64,000 nt of DNA, from positions 372,001-436,000 of the forward strand of contig NZ_CADIJQ010000001.1 of the NCBI RefSeq assembly GCF_902859595.1. Reading direction: 5' to 3'. Numbering within the stretch: position 1 is the stretch's first letter; every line of letters starts with the position of its first letter. This DNA comes from Achromobacter kerstersii (lineage in GTDB: Bacteria > Pseudomonadota > Gammaproteobacteria > Burkholderiales > Burkholderiaceae_B). The notes under the pieces are model-generated. The model saw nothing but the letters and a program-made list of their open reading frames with translations. It made no database searches and was not told the DNA's origin. Made by a program: the position numbers and the translations under genes. Shown here piece by piece: positions 9,309-17,700 of the stretch.

Positions 9309-10387
9309 TGGACGGGCCTGCGCCAAGATCGCTGACAGACGGGTTCGGCCGCCGCATCGACTACCTGCGCGTGTCGGTCACCGACCGCTGCGACCTGCGC
9401 TGCACCTACTGCATGCCGAAGGACTTCAAGGGCTTCGAAACGCCCGCCAACTGGCTCTCGCACGCCGAGATGGCGCGCGTGATCGGCCTGTTCGTCGGTT
9501 TGGGCGTCAGCAAGGTGCGACTGACCGGCGGTGAACCCTTGCTGCGCCGGGGCCTGCCCGAGCTGGCAGGGGCCATTGCCACGATGCCGGGGGTAACGGA
9601 CCTGTCGGTATCCACCAACGGCACGCAGCTGGCGCGCCATGCGGGCGCGCTGCGGGCGGCGGGCGTGACGCGCTTGAACATCAGCCTGGACACGCTGGAC
9701 GCCGACGCCTTCAGCGAGATCACCGGGCGCGATTGCCTGGCCGATGTGCTGGCTGGGCTGGCGGCCGCGCGGGACGCTGGCTTTGCGCCCATCAAGCTCA
9801 ACAGCGTGGTGCACGCCGCGTCGCCGCGCGCACAGGTGCGCCGCCTGCTGGACTACGCGATCGCGCAGGGCTTCGTGCTGCGCCTGATCGAACCCATGCC
9901 CATGGGCAGCTGTGGCCAGGGCATGCGGCATACGGACTTGAACGCGCTGGGCGCGGTGCTGGCGGCCGAAGCGGGATTGGTGCCGGCGATGCCGGGGGCG
10001 GGATCGGCTGTGGGCTCGGCGGTGGGATCGGGGGCGGCATTGGGCGCGGGCGCTGGGGCGGGTTCCATGGCCCGATCAACCCCCGGCTCCGGCCCCGCCC
10101 GCTACTGGACCACTGGGCACGGCGCACCGGTGCTGGGCGTCATCACGCCCATGTCGCGCCATTTCTGCGCCGCTTGCAATCGGGTGCGGCTGGGCGTGGA
10201 TGGCACCTTGTACCTGTGCCTGGGCCAGGAAGACCAGGTGCCGCTGGGCCGCATGCTGCGCGCCGGCGCGAGCGACGCGGCGCTGACCCGAGCCATCCAG
10301 ACTGGCATCGCCGCCAAACCCGAACGGCACGATTTCGTCAGCCAACCCGAGCGCATTGTGCGTTTCATGGCGCAAACGGGAGGCTGA
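9308..10387 (+). CDS. moaA: GTP 3',8-cyclase MoaA (molybdenum cofactor synthesis)
   Basis: A radical-SAM enzyme of ~359 residues that starts molybdopterin synthesis from GTP. The N-terminal cluster motif CDLRCTYC follows RVSVTDR. The C-terminal second cluster motif CAACNRVRLGVDGTLYLCLG is present, as is the C-terminal Gly-Gly (ends QTGG). Oddly, a ~34-residue Gly/Ala/Ser-rich low-complexity insert lies before the conserved ARYW (bases ~9995-10096). ATG 9308 and GTG 9305 are both possible starts (GTGATG); GGGAGG at 9294-9299 suits either. It overlaps the parvulin stop. It supplies cofactor for NarG. Confidence 0.94.
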   Translation: MDGPAPRSLTDGFGRRIDYLRVSVTDRCDLRCTYCMPKDFKGFETPANWLSHAEMARVIGLFVGLGVSKVRLTGGEPLLRRGLPELAGAIATMPGVTDLSVSTNGTQLARHAGALRAAGVTRLNISLDTLDADAFSEITGRDCLADVLAGLAAARDAGFAPIKLNSVVHAASPRAQVRRLLDYAIAQGFVLRLIEPMPMGSCGQGMRHTDLNALGAVLAAEAGLVPAMPGAGSAVGSAVGSGAALGAGAGAGSMARSTPGSGPARYWTTGHGAPVLGVITPMSRHFCAACNRVRLGVDGTLYLCLGQEDQVPLGRMLRAGASDAALTRAIQTGIAAKPERHDFVSQPERIVRFMAQTGG

Positions 10388-10388
10388 G

Positions 10389-11048
10389 ATGCGAGACATC
10401 GAACGCTTCGTCGACGGCTTCCAGCGCTTTCAGCAGCAGTACTACGAATCCGCGCCCGCGCTGTACCGCAACCTGCGCGACGGCCAGCACCCCAGCACCT
10501 TGCTGATCGGCTGCTGCGATTCCCGCGTGGACCCGGCGATGCTGCTGGGCTGCGACCCCGGCGACATCTTCGCCGTGCGCAACGTGGCCAACCTGGTGCC
10601 GCCGGCTCGTGCCGACCGGGGCCTGCAAGGCGTGTTGGCGGCCATTCAATTCGCCGTGGAGCAATTGCAGGTCAGCCGCATCATCGTGCTGGGCCATGCG
10701 CACTGCGGCGGTATTCGCGCGCTGATGGAGCACCGCACCCGCAGCGACGGCGAAACCGATTACCTGGAACGCTGGATGGACATCGCCGAACCCGCCCGTC
10801 AGCGCGTGCTGAGTCAAATGCCCGACGCCACCGATGCCGAACGCCGCCGGGCCTGCGAGCAGGCATCCATCCTGATATCGCTGCGCAATCTGGACGAGCT
10901 GCCTTTCGTGCGCCGTGCGGTGCAGGCGGGCAGCCTGACCTTGCACGGTTGGTATTTCGACTTGGTGGCAGGCGCATTGCTGGCATACTCACCGCGGGCG
11001 GACGCGTTCTTGCCCATCGTCTGTCCCTTGTTTTCGGAGCATGCATGA
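10389..11048 (+). CDS. Beta-class carbonic anhydrase
   Basis: A 219-residue enzyme interconverting CO2 and bicarbonate. The beta-class zinc site is complete: Cys42 and Asp44-Ser-Arg46 in GCCDSRVDP, then His103 and Cys106 in GHAHCGG. It begins one base after the moaA stop and overlaps mobB by 4 bp, so it is locked into the nar/molybdopterin operon. The link to nitrate respiration is not obvious. pH or bicarbonate balance during denitrification is a possibility that I infer only from position. Confidence 0.93.
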   Translation: MRDIERFVDGFQRFQQQYYESAPALYRNLRDGQHPSTLLIGCCDSRVDPAMLLGCDPGDIFAVRNVANLVPPARADRGLQGVLAAIQFAVEQLQVSRIIVLGHAHCGGIRALMEHRTRSDGETDYLERWMDIAEPARQRVLSQMPDATDAERRRACEQASILISLRNLDELPFVRRAVQAGSLTLHGWYFDLVAGALLAYSPRADAFLPIVCPLFSEHA

Positions 11049-11602
11049 GCGCAGTGTTCGGTATCGCCGGCCGGTCCGGCAGCGGCAAAACCACCTTGAT
11101 CGAGGCCATGCTGCCTCTGCTGGCCGCGCGCGGCCTGCGCGTAAGCATCATCAAGCACAGCCACCACGATTTCCAGATGGAGCCGCCCGGCAAGGACAGC
11201 GCGCGCTTTCGGCTGGCAGGCGCGCAGGAAGTGATGGTGGCGTCGCCGTACCGGTATGCGATTGTGCATGAATTGCGCAATGCGCCAGAACCCACGCTCG
11301 CCGAACAGGTGGCGCGGTTGTCGCCGGCCGATCTGGTGCTGGTGGAAGGCTTCAAGCAGGCCGCCATCCCGCGCATCGAGGTTTACCGCCCGGCGCTGGG
11401 CAAACCCCCTCTGCATACGGAAGACGGCAGTTTCCTGGCGGTGGTGACCGACGCGGCGCTGGACACCGCTTTACCCTGCCTGCCGCTGAACGACCCCGCA
11501 CAAGTCGCGGACTTCGTGTGCCGCACGCTGGGGTTGGGGCAGGGGTTGGGCCAGGGATTGGGGAAAGGTGGGGCGGCCGGGTCCGGCCAGCCCGCGCACT
11601 GA
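11045..11602 (+). CDS. mobB: Molybdopterin-guanine dinucleotide biosynthesis adaptor MobB
   Basis: A 185-residue GTP-binding protein. The P-loop GRSGSGKTT is at residues 9-17, followed by IIKHSHHDF and DLVLVEGFK, both typical of MobB. It assists MobA in making the bis-MGD form of the cofactor used by NarG. The ATG overlaps the carbonic anhydrase stop (ATGA). The C-terminus carries a short Gly-Leu repeat ([14 protein letters not shown]) that is not part of the fold. mobA is not in the window. Confidence 0.92.
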   Translation: MSAVFGIAGRSGSGKTTLIEAMLPLLAARGLRVSIIKHSHHDFQMEPPGKDSARFRLAGAQEVMVASPYRYAIVHELRNAPEPTLAEQVARLSPADLVLVEGFKQAAIPRIEVYRPALGKPPLHTEDGSFLAVVTDAALDTALPCLPLNDPAQVADFVCRTLGLGQGLGQGLGKGGAAGSGQPAH

Positions 11603-11622
11603 AGCCGAATACACTAGCAGCC

Positions 11623-11647
11623 GCATCGCATCGCATCGCATCGCACC
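11623..11647 (+). repeat. GCATC pentanucleotide tandem repeat before narX
   Basis: Four perfect copies of GCATC (11623-11642) and a degenerate fifth (GCACC) lie just upstream of the narX start. Five-base units change the distance to the start codon by one unit each, so slippage would alter the leader. Confidence 0.85.
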
Positions 11648-11663
11648 GTAAGCATTGATCGTC

Positions 11664-13601
11664 ATGACGTCCTCATCAACCCGCCCCGCCGACGACGGCC
11701 TGCCATCTCCCTGGCACCGCCTGTCCACGCGCATCATCGCCAGCTCTCTGGCGGCGCTGGTTGTCGTGCTGTCGATGATCAGTTGGACGCTTTGGCTGTC
11801 GTGGCAATTGGAAGGCGCGGGCGCCGCCATCAACGACACCGGCAGCCTGCGCATGCGCGCCAACCGGGTGGCCGTTGAACTGATGCGTCCGCAAGCGGGC
11901 CGCGCGGTGCGCACGAACGAACAGGTCGCCGTCATGGACGAGACCATCTCCCGTCTGGCGCGCGGCAATCCCGCCCGTCCGCTGTTCATACCCAACGACG
12001 ACACGATCCGCGCGCAATGGCGCGACGTGGCCACTTACTGGCACGACATCATGAAGCCGGCGGCGCAAGCCGCGCTGGCGCAGCCGGACGCCGCCACGTA
12101 TCTTCAGACCCTGCCTGAATTCGTGTCGCGGGCGGACACGCTGGTGCGGATGATCGAACAAGACAATGCCGGCAAGACCACCATGCTGCGCCTGTCGCAA
12201 GGCGTGCTGGCCGCGATTGCCAGCGCGGGCACGCTGGCGATGATCTATCTGCTGTACCTGTGGATCATCGCGCCCGTGCTGCGCCTGCGCGATGGCCTGC
12301 AACGGATGGGCGACCGCGACTTCAGCACGCGGCTGCCGGTTGATAGCCAGGATGAATTCGGCGTGCTGGCGCGTGGCTACAACCGCATGGCCGACGAACT
12401 GCAAGACCTGTACACCAGCCTGGAGCAGCGGGTAGAGCAGAAGACGGCGCAACTGGCCGCGCAGAACCGCGACATCGGCGCGCTGTACGACATGGCGGCG
12501 TTTCTGAATCAGCCTAACGATATTGAAGCGCTGTGCGATGGCTTCCTGCGCCGCGTCATGCTGCAATTCGACGCCGAAGGCGGCAGCATCCGCGCGCTGG
12601 ACCCGGACAATGAAAAGCTCAATCTGGTGGTGTCGGTGGGCTTGTCAGACGAACTGGTTGAATCCGAGCACTGCATGAAGGTGGACGACTGCTATTGCGG
12701 CGTCGCCACGCGCCAGGCGGGCGTCATCGTCATTCAGGACTTCCGGCATACGCCGCCGGACATGGACTTGAACTGCGTGCGCGACGGGTTCGCCAGCGTG
12801 GCCGTGTTCCGTATCGTGACGCGCGACGAAGTGCTGGGGTCGTACTCGCTGCATTTCCGCCAGCAACGCCGCTTGGCCCCGTCTGATTCGCAGTTGCTGG
12901 AAACACTGGGCCAGCATCTGGGCGTGGCGCTGGACAACCGGCGCCTGAGCGCCCAGGCCCGCCAACTGGCCGTGGTGCAGGAACGCGGGCTGGTGGCGCA
13001 AGGGCTGCACGATAGCCTGGCGCAGGGCCTGAACTTCCTGAACCTGCAATTGCAAATGCTGGACGCGGCCGTCAAGCGTGGCGACGACGCCGAGGTCACC
13101 GAGATTCTGCCGCTGCTGCGCACGGGTGTCGACGAAAGCTATCAAGACGTGCGCGAACTGCTGACGAACTTCCGCAGCAAGCTGGGCCAGGGGGATCTGC
13201 AAGCCGCCATTGAAAGCACCGTTGACCGCTTCCGCCGGCAGACCGGCATCGATACCGAATTGCATTTCGGCCACGGCCAAGGCGCGCCATTGCCGCCCGA
13301 GCAGCAACTGCAAGTGCTGTTCATCCTGCAAGAGGCGCTGTCCAACGTGCGCAAGCACTCCGAAGCCAGCCGCGTACAGGTAGCGGTTGGCAATGACCGC
13401 GACTTCACCTTGCTGATCACCGACAACGGCCAGGGTTACGACCCCGCCGACGTCGCCGCCCGGGGCGAAGCGCACGTCGGCCTGCACATCATGCACGAAC
13501 GTGCCGCCCGCATGCGCGCCGTGATAAAAATCGAATCACAACCCGGCGCGGGCACCCGCGTCGCGCTGACCTTGCCCGGCAGTGAACGCCAGGCCGCCTG
13601 A
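11664..13601 (+). CDS. narX: Nitrate/nitrite sensor histidine kinase NarX
   Basis: A membrane sensor kinase of 645 residues. The first transmembrane helix is about residues 24-46. The periplasmic nitrate-binding P-box (INDTGSLRMRANRVAVEL) follows at about 53-70, and the second helix is near 175-197. Then come a HAMP linker, a cytoplasmic GAF-like part with clustered Cys (HCMKVDDCYCGV), a HisKA_3 dimerisation domain with His449 in LHDSLAQGLNFL, and an HATPase domain (NVRKHSEAS, DNGQGYDP, GLHIMHERA). A TTG start nine bases upstream is possible, but ATG fits better. It is followed 11 bp later by narL. Upstream is a GCATC repeat. Confidence 0.95.
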   Translation: MTSSSTRPADDGLPSPWHRLSTRIIASSLAALVVVLSMISWTLWLSWQLEGAGAAINDTGSLRMRANRVAVELMRPQAGRAVRTNEQVAVMDETISRLARGNPARPLFIPNDDTIRAQWRDVATYWHDIMKPAAQAALAQPDAATYLQTLPEFVSRADTLVRMIEQDNAGKTTMLRLSQGVLAAIASAGTLAMIYLLYLWIIAPVLRLRDGLQRMGDRDFSTRLPVDSQDEFGVLARGYNRMADELQDLYTSLEQRVEQKTAQLAAQNRDIGALYDMAAFLNQPNDIEALCDGFLRRVMLQFDAEGGSIRALDPDNEKLNLVVSVGLSDELVESEHCMKVDDCYCGVATRQAGVIVIQDFRHTPPDMDLNCVRDGFASVAVFRIVTRDEVLGSYSLHFRQQRRLAPSDSQLLETLGQHLGVALDNRRLSAQARQLAVVQERGLVAQGLHDSLAQGLNFLNLQLQMLDAAVKRGDDAEVTEILPLLRTGVDESYQDVRELLTNFRSKLGQGDLQAAIESTVDRFRRQTGIDTELHFGHGQGAPLPPEQQLQVLFILQEALSNVRKHSEASRVQVAVGNDRDFTLLITDNGQGYDPADVAARGEAHVGLHIMHERAARMRAVIKIESQPGAGTRVALTLPGSERQAA

Positions 13602-13612
13602 CCCGAACGACC

Positions 13613-14275
13613 ATGCCCATCCGTATTCTGCTTATCGACGACCACACGCTGTTTCGCTCCGGCGTGCGGCTCCTGCTGCAACGCCAGCCCGATTTCGAGG
13701 TGGTGGCCGAAGCGGGGGATGGCGTGGAAGGCATCAAGCGCGCCAAGGAACTCAAGCCTGATGTTGTGCTGCTGGACTTGAACCTGCCCGGCTTGTCGGG
13801 ACTGGAGTCGCTGCAATTGCTGACGCAGGACTTGCCGTCGTGCGCCGTCATCATCCTGACGGTCTCGGAAGAGGCCGACGAGCTGGGCCAGGCCCTGCGT
13901 GATGGCGCGCGCGGCTACCTGGTCAAGAACATTGATGCCGACGTGCTGACGTCCGCCATCCGCCGCGCCGCGGCCGGGGAATCCGTCATCGCCGAAAGCA
14001 TGACGGCCAAACTGGTGGAGCAATTCCGAGGCCAGGCCACGCTGGCGGCGCAGGCGCCGGGGCATGCCGAACGCCACCGGCTGACCGCACGCGAAACGCA
14101 GATCGTTCAATGCCTGGCGCGCGGCGCCAGCAATAAGGTCATTGCGCGAGAACTCGACGTCAGCGAAAGCACGGTAAAGATTCACGTGCAGAACGTGCTG
14201 AAAAAGCTCAATCTGACCAGCCGCGTGCAGGTGGCGGTGTATGCCGTGGAGCACGGCTTGCATTCTGAGGAATAG
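13613..14275 (+). CDS. narL: Nitrate/nitrite response regulator NarL
   Basis: A 220-residue two-domain response regulator. The receiver domain has the acidic pair Asp9-Asp10, phospho-acceptor Asp55 (VVLLDLNLPG) and the switch Lys in GYLVKN. A LuxR-type helix-turn-helix at about residues 158-212 carries LTARETQIV and NKVIARELDVSESTVKIHV. It is partnered with NarX and expected to activate the nar genes under nitrate. Whether the adhesin gene downstream is also a target cannot be told from the sequence. Confidence 0.95.
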   Translation: MPIRILLIDDHTLFRSGVRLLLQRQPDFEVVAEAGDGVEGIKRAKELKPDVVLLDLNLPGLSGLESLQLLTQDLPSCAVIILTVSEEADELGQALRDGARGYLVKNIDADVLTSAIRRAAAGESVIAESMTAKLVEQFRGQATLAAQAPGHAERHRLTARETQIVQCLARGASNKVIARELDVSESTVKIHVQNVLKKLNLTSRVQVAVYAVEHGLHSEE

Positions 14276-14438
14276 CGCTGCGGCGCATCAGATGATGACC
14301 GTTCCGACAGATATCGACTAAGACAAATATTGCGATTATTACGATCGAACATTCAATAATGGTCGTCTGAATTCTGTCATTTCTGATATTCCTTGTTTTA
14401 TCGCCTGTAAGCATCAACGCCTTTTAGGCATCTACCTC

Positions 14439-14474
14439 ACGCCCATCAATAAACGCGTTCTGATTGATGGGCGT
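14439..14474. promoter_or_regulatory. 12-bp perfect inverted repeat, with a third copy downstream
   Basis: ACGCCCATCAAT (14439-14450) and ATTGATGGGCGT (14463-14474) are perfect inverted arms around a 12-base loop. The 11-mer CGCCCATCAAT appears again in direct orientation at 14684-14694, about 100 bp before the adhesin start. Repetition away from the hairpin argues for a protein-binding site rather than only a terminator. No T-tract follows. Confidence 0.55.
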
Positions 14475-14601
14475 TGACGCGTCAAACCCCGTCCCCATCA
14501 CCCTTTCCACCGTGTTCACTGTGCTGATGCTTGGCGTGGCGGCTGCGTTCGCCTGCGCGCTGGCCACTGCACTACATCCCTATGGATTCAATTCAGTTAT
14601 C

Positions 14602-14627
14602 TGATTAATCAAACGATATTTATATCG
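14602..14627. promoter_or_regulatory. AT-rich palindromes in the adhesin promoter region
   Basis: TGATTAATCA (14602-14611) is a perfect palindrome, and CGATAT-TT-ATATCG (14614-14627) is a dyad with a 2-base centre. Both lie about 170 bp upstream of the GTG start in AT-rich sequence and could be regulator or promoter elements. The regulator is unknown. Confidence 0.4.
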
Positions 14628-14791
14628 GGTTTCAGGTGATTGCTAGACAACACAAGTCGGCATCGGTGCGCTCACTAGGATTCCGCCCATCAATCTGGAA
14701 ATTTGTTTGAGAAAAAACTCTGATTCTTACTAATTGAATCGGCTTTGAATGACTGCCTGCGGATGGCGCAATTCGTCAATGGAGAGTGGCC

Positions 14792-17700
14792 GTGAACAAG
14801 ATCTATAGCCTTGTGTGGAGCGAGATTGCTGGTGCTTGGGTTGCCGTCTCCGAATTGACGAAGACCCGGGGGAAAGCTAACCGCGGCGCGCGTCTGGCAG
14901 CCATCCGCCGTGCAGGAAAGAGGGCGGCGCCATGGATGGTGGTGGCGGCAATAGCCGGGCCCGTCTGGGCGGGTACGGCCATTCAAGGCATGGTGATCAG
15001 CCCCATTACGACTGGCGGGCTGACACCGGCCACGGTGGATGCCAACTCCATCGCGATCGGCGGCGGGTTCGGCGCTACGGCCATGAACGTCAGTGTCGCG
15101 GTGGGCGATGCGTCCATCGCGACAGGCTCGAACTCGGTTGCGGTGGGGCGTCTGGCCAACGTCACGGGCAGCACGGCGACGGGCGTGGGGGCGCTGGTCG
15201 TGGCCAGCGGCACCAGCGCCACGGCCTTCGGGGCGGGGGCCAGCGGCACCGGCAACAACTCGGTGGCGGTCGGCGCGGGGGCCATCGCGTCCAACACCAG
15301 CGCCACGGCGCTGGGGCAAGGAGCGACGGCGGGCGGTAGCGGTTCGGTGGCGCTTGGCACGGGCGCGTCATCGGCGGGTACCAGTGCCGTGGCGCTGGGT
15401 CAGAGCGCAGTCGCATCGGCCAACACGACGATTTCCATCGGGGTTTCCAGCACGGCTACCGCAACGGGTGCCGTGGCGTTGGGGACCTCTGCGGATGCGC
15501 TGGGCGCGTCCGCCTTTGCGGGCGGCGTCAACGCGCAGGCCTACAACCAGAACGCCTTGGCGTTGGGCGCCAACGCCATCGCGGGGGCGTCAATAGGTTC
15601 GCCGATCAATGACACGGCCTTGGGCAATAGCGCGCAGGCCACCGGAAGCAGCTCGCTGGCGGTGGGCAATAACGCGCGCGCCACGGCGCTGGGCGCGGTC
15701 GCGCTGGGCGGCAACACGAGCAGCGGCGCCAACGCGGCGGCCACCAATGCCATTGCCATCGGCGGACAGTCGTCGGTAAGCATCGCAGCGACGTCCGGTA
15801 TCGCTATCGGGCGGGGCGCGCAGGCAACGGGCGTGTTTGGCATTGCTGTGGGCGATGGGGTCTCGTCAAACGGAACCGGCCAGAACGTGGCAATAGGCTC
15901 GTCAAACACATCGGCCAACAGCGCGACGGCGCTGGGCGCAGCGGTTGCGATTGGCCGCCAACAAATCGCGTCGGGGGATGGCGCGGTCGCCATCGGCGAC
16001 CCCAACACGGCGACGGGTACGGGCGCGGTCGCCGTGGGCGCAAACAACAGCGCGACGGCGACGGGCGCACTGGCGGTCGGCAGCGGCAACTCGGCATCGA
16101 CCACCGGGGCGATTGCGCTGGGATCATCGTCACAGGCGAACGGGGGCAGCGGCGCGTTTGGCGCAGGCTTGTCGTCGACGGCGGCAGGGCGCGGCGCGGT
16201 GGCGATTGGCAATACCAACCCGGCAACCGGGCAAGGCGCCGTCGCCATCGGCGACTTGAACACGGCGACGGGCTTAGCGTCGATTGCGATGGGTTCCGGT
16301 TCTTCCGCAACGGCAGGCAGCACCATCGCGTTGGGTTATCAAGCCAGCGCGACCGCAGGACAAGCCATCGCCATTGGCTACCAAGGCGCTGCCAGCGGCG
16401 CCAATTCGGTCATGCTGGGTTATCTGGGCAATGCCGGGGGGGCGAGCTCGGTGGCGGTGGGGCCGCAAGCCAAAACCGTGGGGGCCTCGACGATCGCGAT
16501 CGGCGATCAGTCGGTGGCGATGGCGGCGCAGGACACGTTCATCGGGTATCTGGCGGGTGGCGGCCTCAACGCGAGCATCGGCAGCAATACCGCAATCGGC
16601 GCGCAATCAGGCATGGCAGCCTCGGGGTCTTTCAACACGGCCATTGGCCGAAGCTCGGGCCAGAACGTCAGCGGCAACTTCAACGTCGCGGGCGGCTATC
16701 TGGCCGGCAACAACGTGACGGTGGACGGCACGGTTGCATTCGGATATTTGGCTACAGCAAGCATCGCGAACTCGGTGGCACTGGGTAGCAACGCCATCAC
16801 GACAGCCAGCCCGTCTGCCATTACCGCCGGTACAACCGCCTACAGCAGCAGCACCATCAACGGCAATACCTACAATTTCCTGGGCGGGCAGGTGACGCCG
16901 ACGGGCGTGGTCAGTGTGGGGAGCCTGGGCACGGCTCGCCGGATACAGGGCGTGGCGACCGGCCTGCTCAGTTCCACCAGCACGGACGCCGTCAACGGGT
17001 CTCAGCTGTTCGCAGTGGCGCAGCAAGTGTCGGCGTCGGCGTCCACGCCGACCAACTACTTCAACGCCAACTCCACCGTCACGGGCGTGGGCAGCAACAC
17101 CCGGGCCAACTCGGGTTCAACAGGCACCGACGCCATCGCCATCGGCGGTAGCGCCAGCGCCACGGGTATCAACGACACCGCCATCGGCAGAACGGCGGCG
17201 GCCACGGGTGGCGGCGGCATCGCTTTGGGCGCGGCCACGCAAGCCTCGGCCGCCAACGCCATCGCGTTGGGCAACGGCGCGACATCGGGTGTGGCGGGCG
17301 CCATCGCCTTGGGGGCGGGCGCAACGGGCTTGGCCAACGTGGTGACAAGCGGCGTGGTCTCGCCCAGCACGGCAGGCCCCGTCACCGGTATCGCCTTCAA
17401 CAACACTGCGAACATGGCCGCGGGGGCCGTCTCGGTAGGAACGCCCGCGGCCAAGCGCCAGATCAAGAACGTTGCCGACGGCTCGGATTCGAACGACGTG
17501 GTGACGGTGCAGCAGATGACGGCCGTGGCCAGCGCCGCGAACTCGGGCATCAACAATCTGGGTACCAGCATGGCCAGCAACCTGGGCAGCGGGGCGGCCT
17601 ACAGCAGCGCCACGGGCTCGGTCAGCGCGCCCAGCTACACCATTCAAGGCACGACCTACACCAACGTCGGCACGGCATTGACCGGCGCCAACACGGCGCT

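Larger units (their letters stand above)
14276..14791. other. 516-bp intergenic control region before the adhesin gene
   Basis: No supported gene. It is clearly more AT-rich than the surrounding genes. It contains three copies of CGCCCATCAAT (two as a 12-bp inverted pair, one downstream), a TGATTAATCA palindrome and a CGATAT/ATATCG dyad. It very likely holds the narL terminator and the adhesin promoter and operators. Confidence 0.7.

Noticed and set aside
15541-16326. Antisense open frames across the adhesin gene
   Set aside because: They repeat at the same period as the adhesin units and are by-products of the repeated codons.
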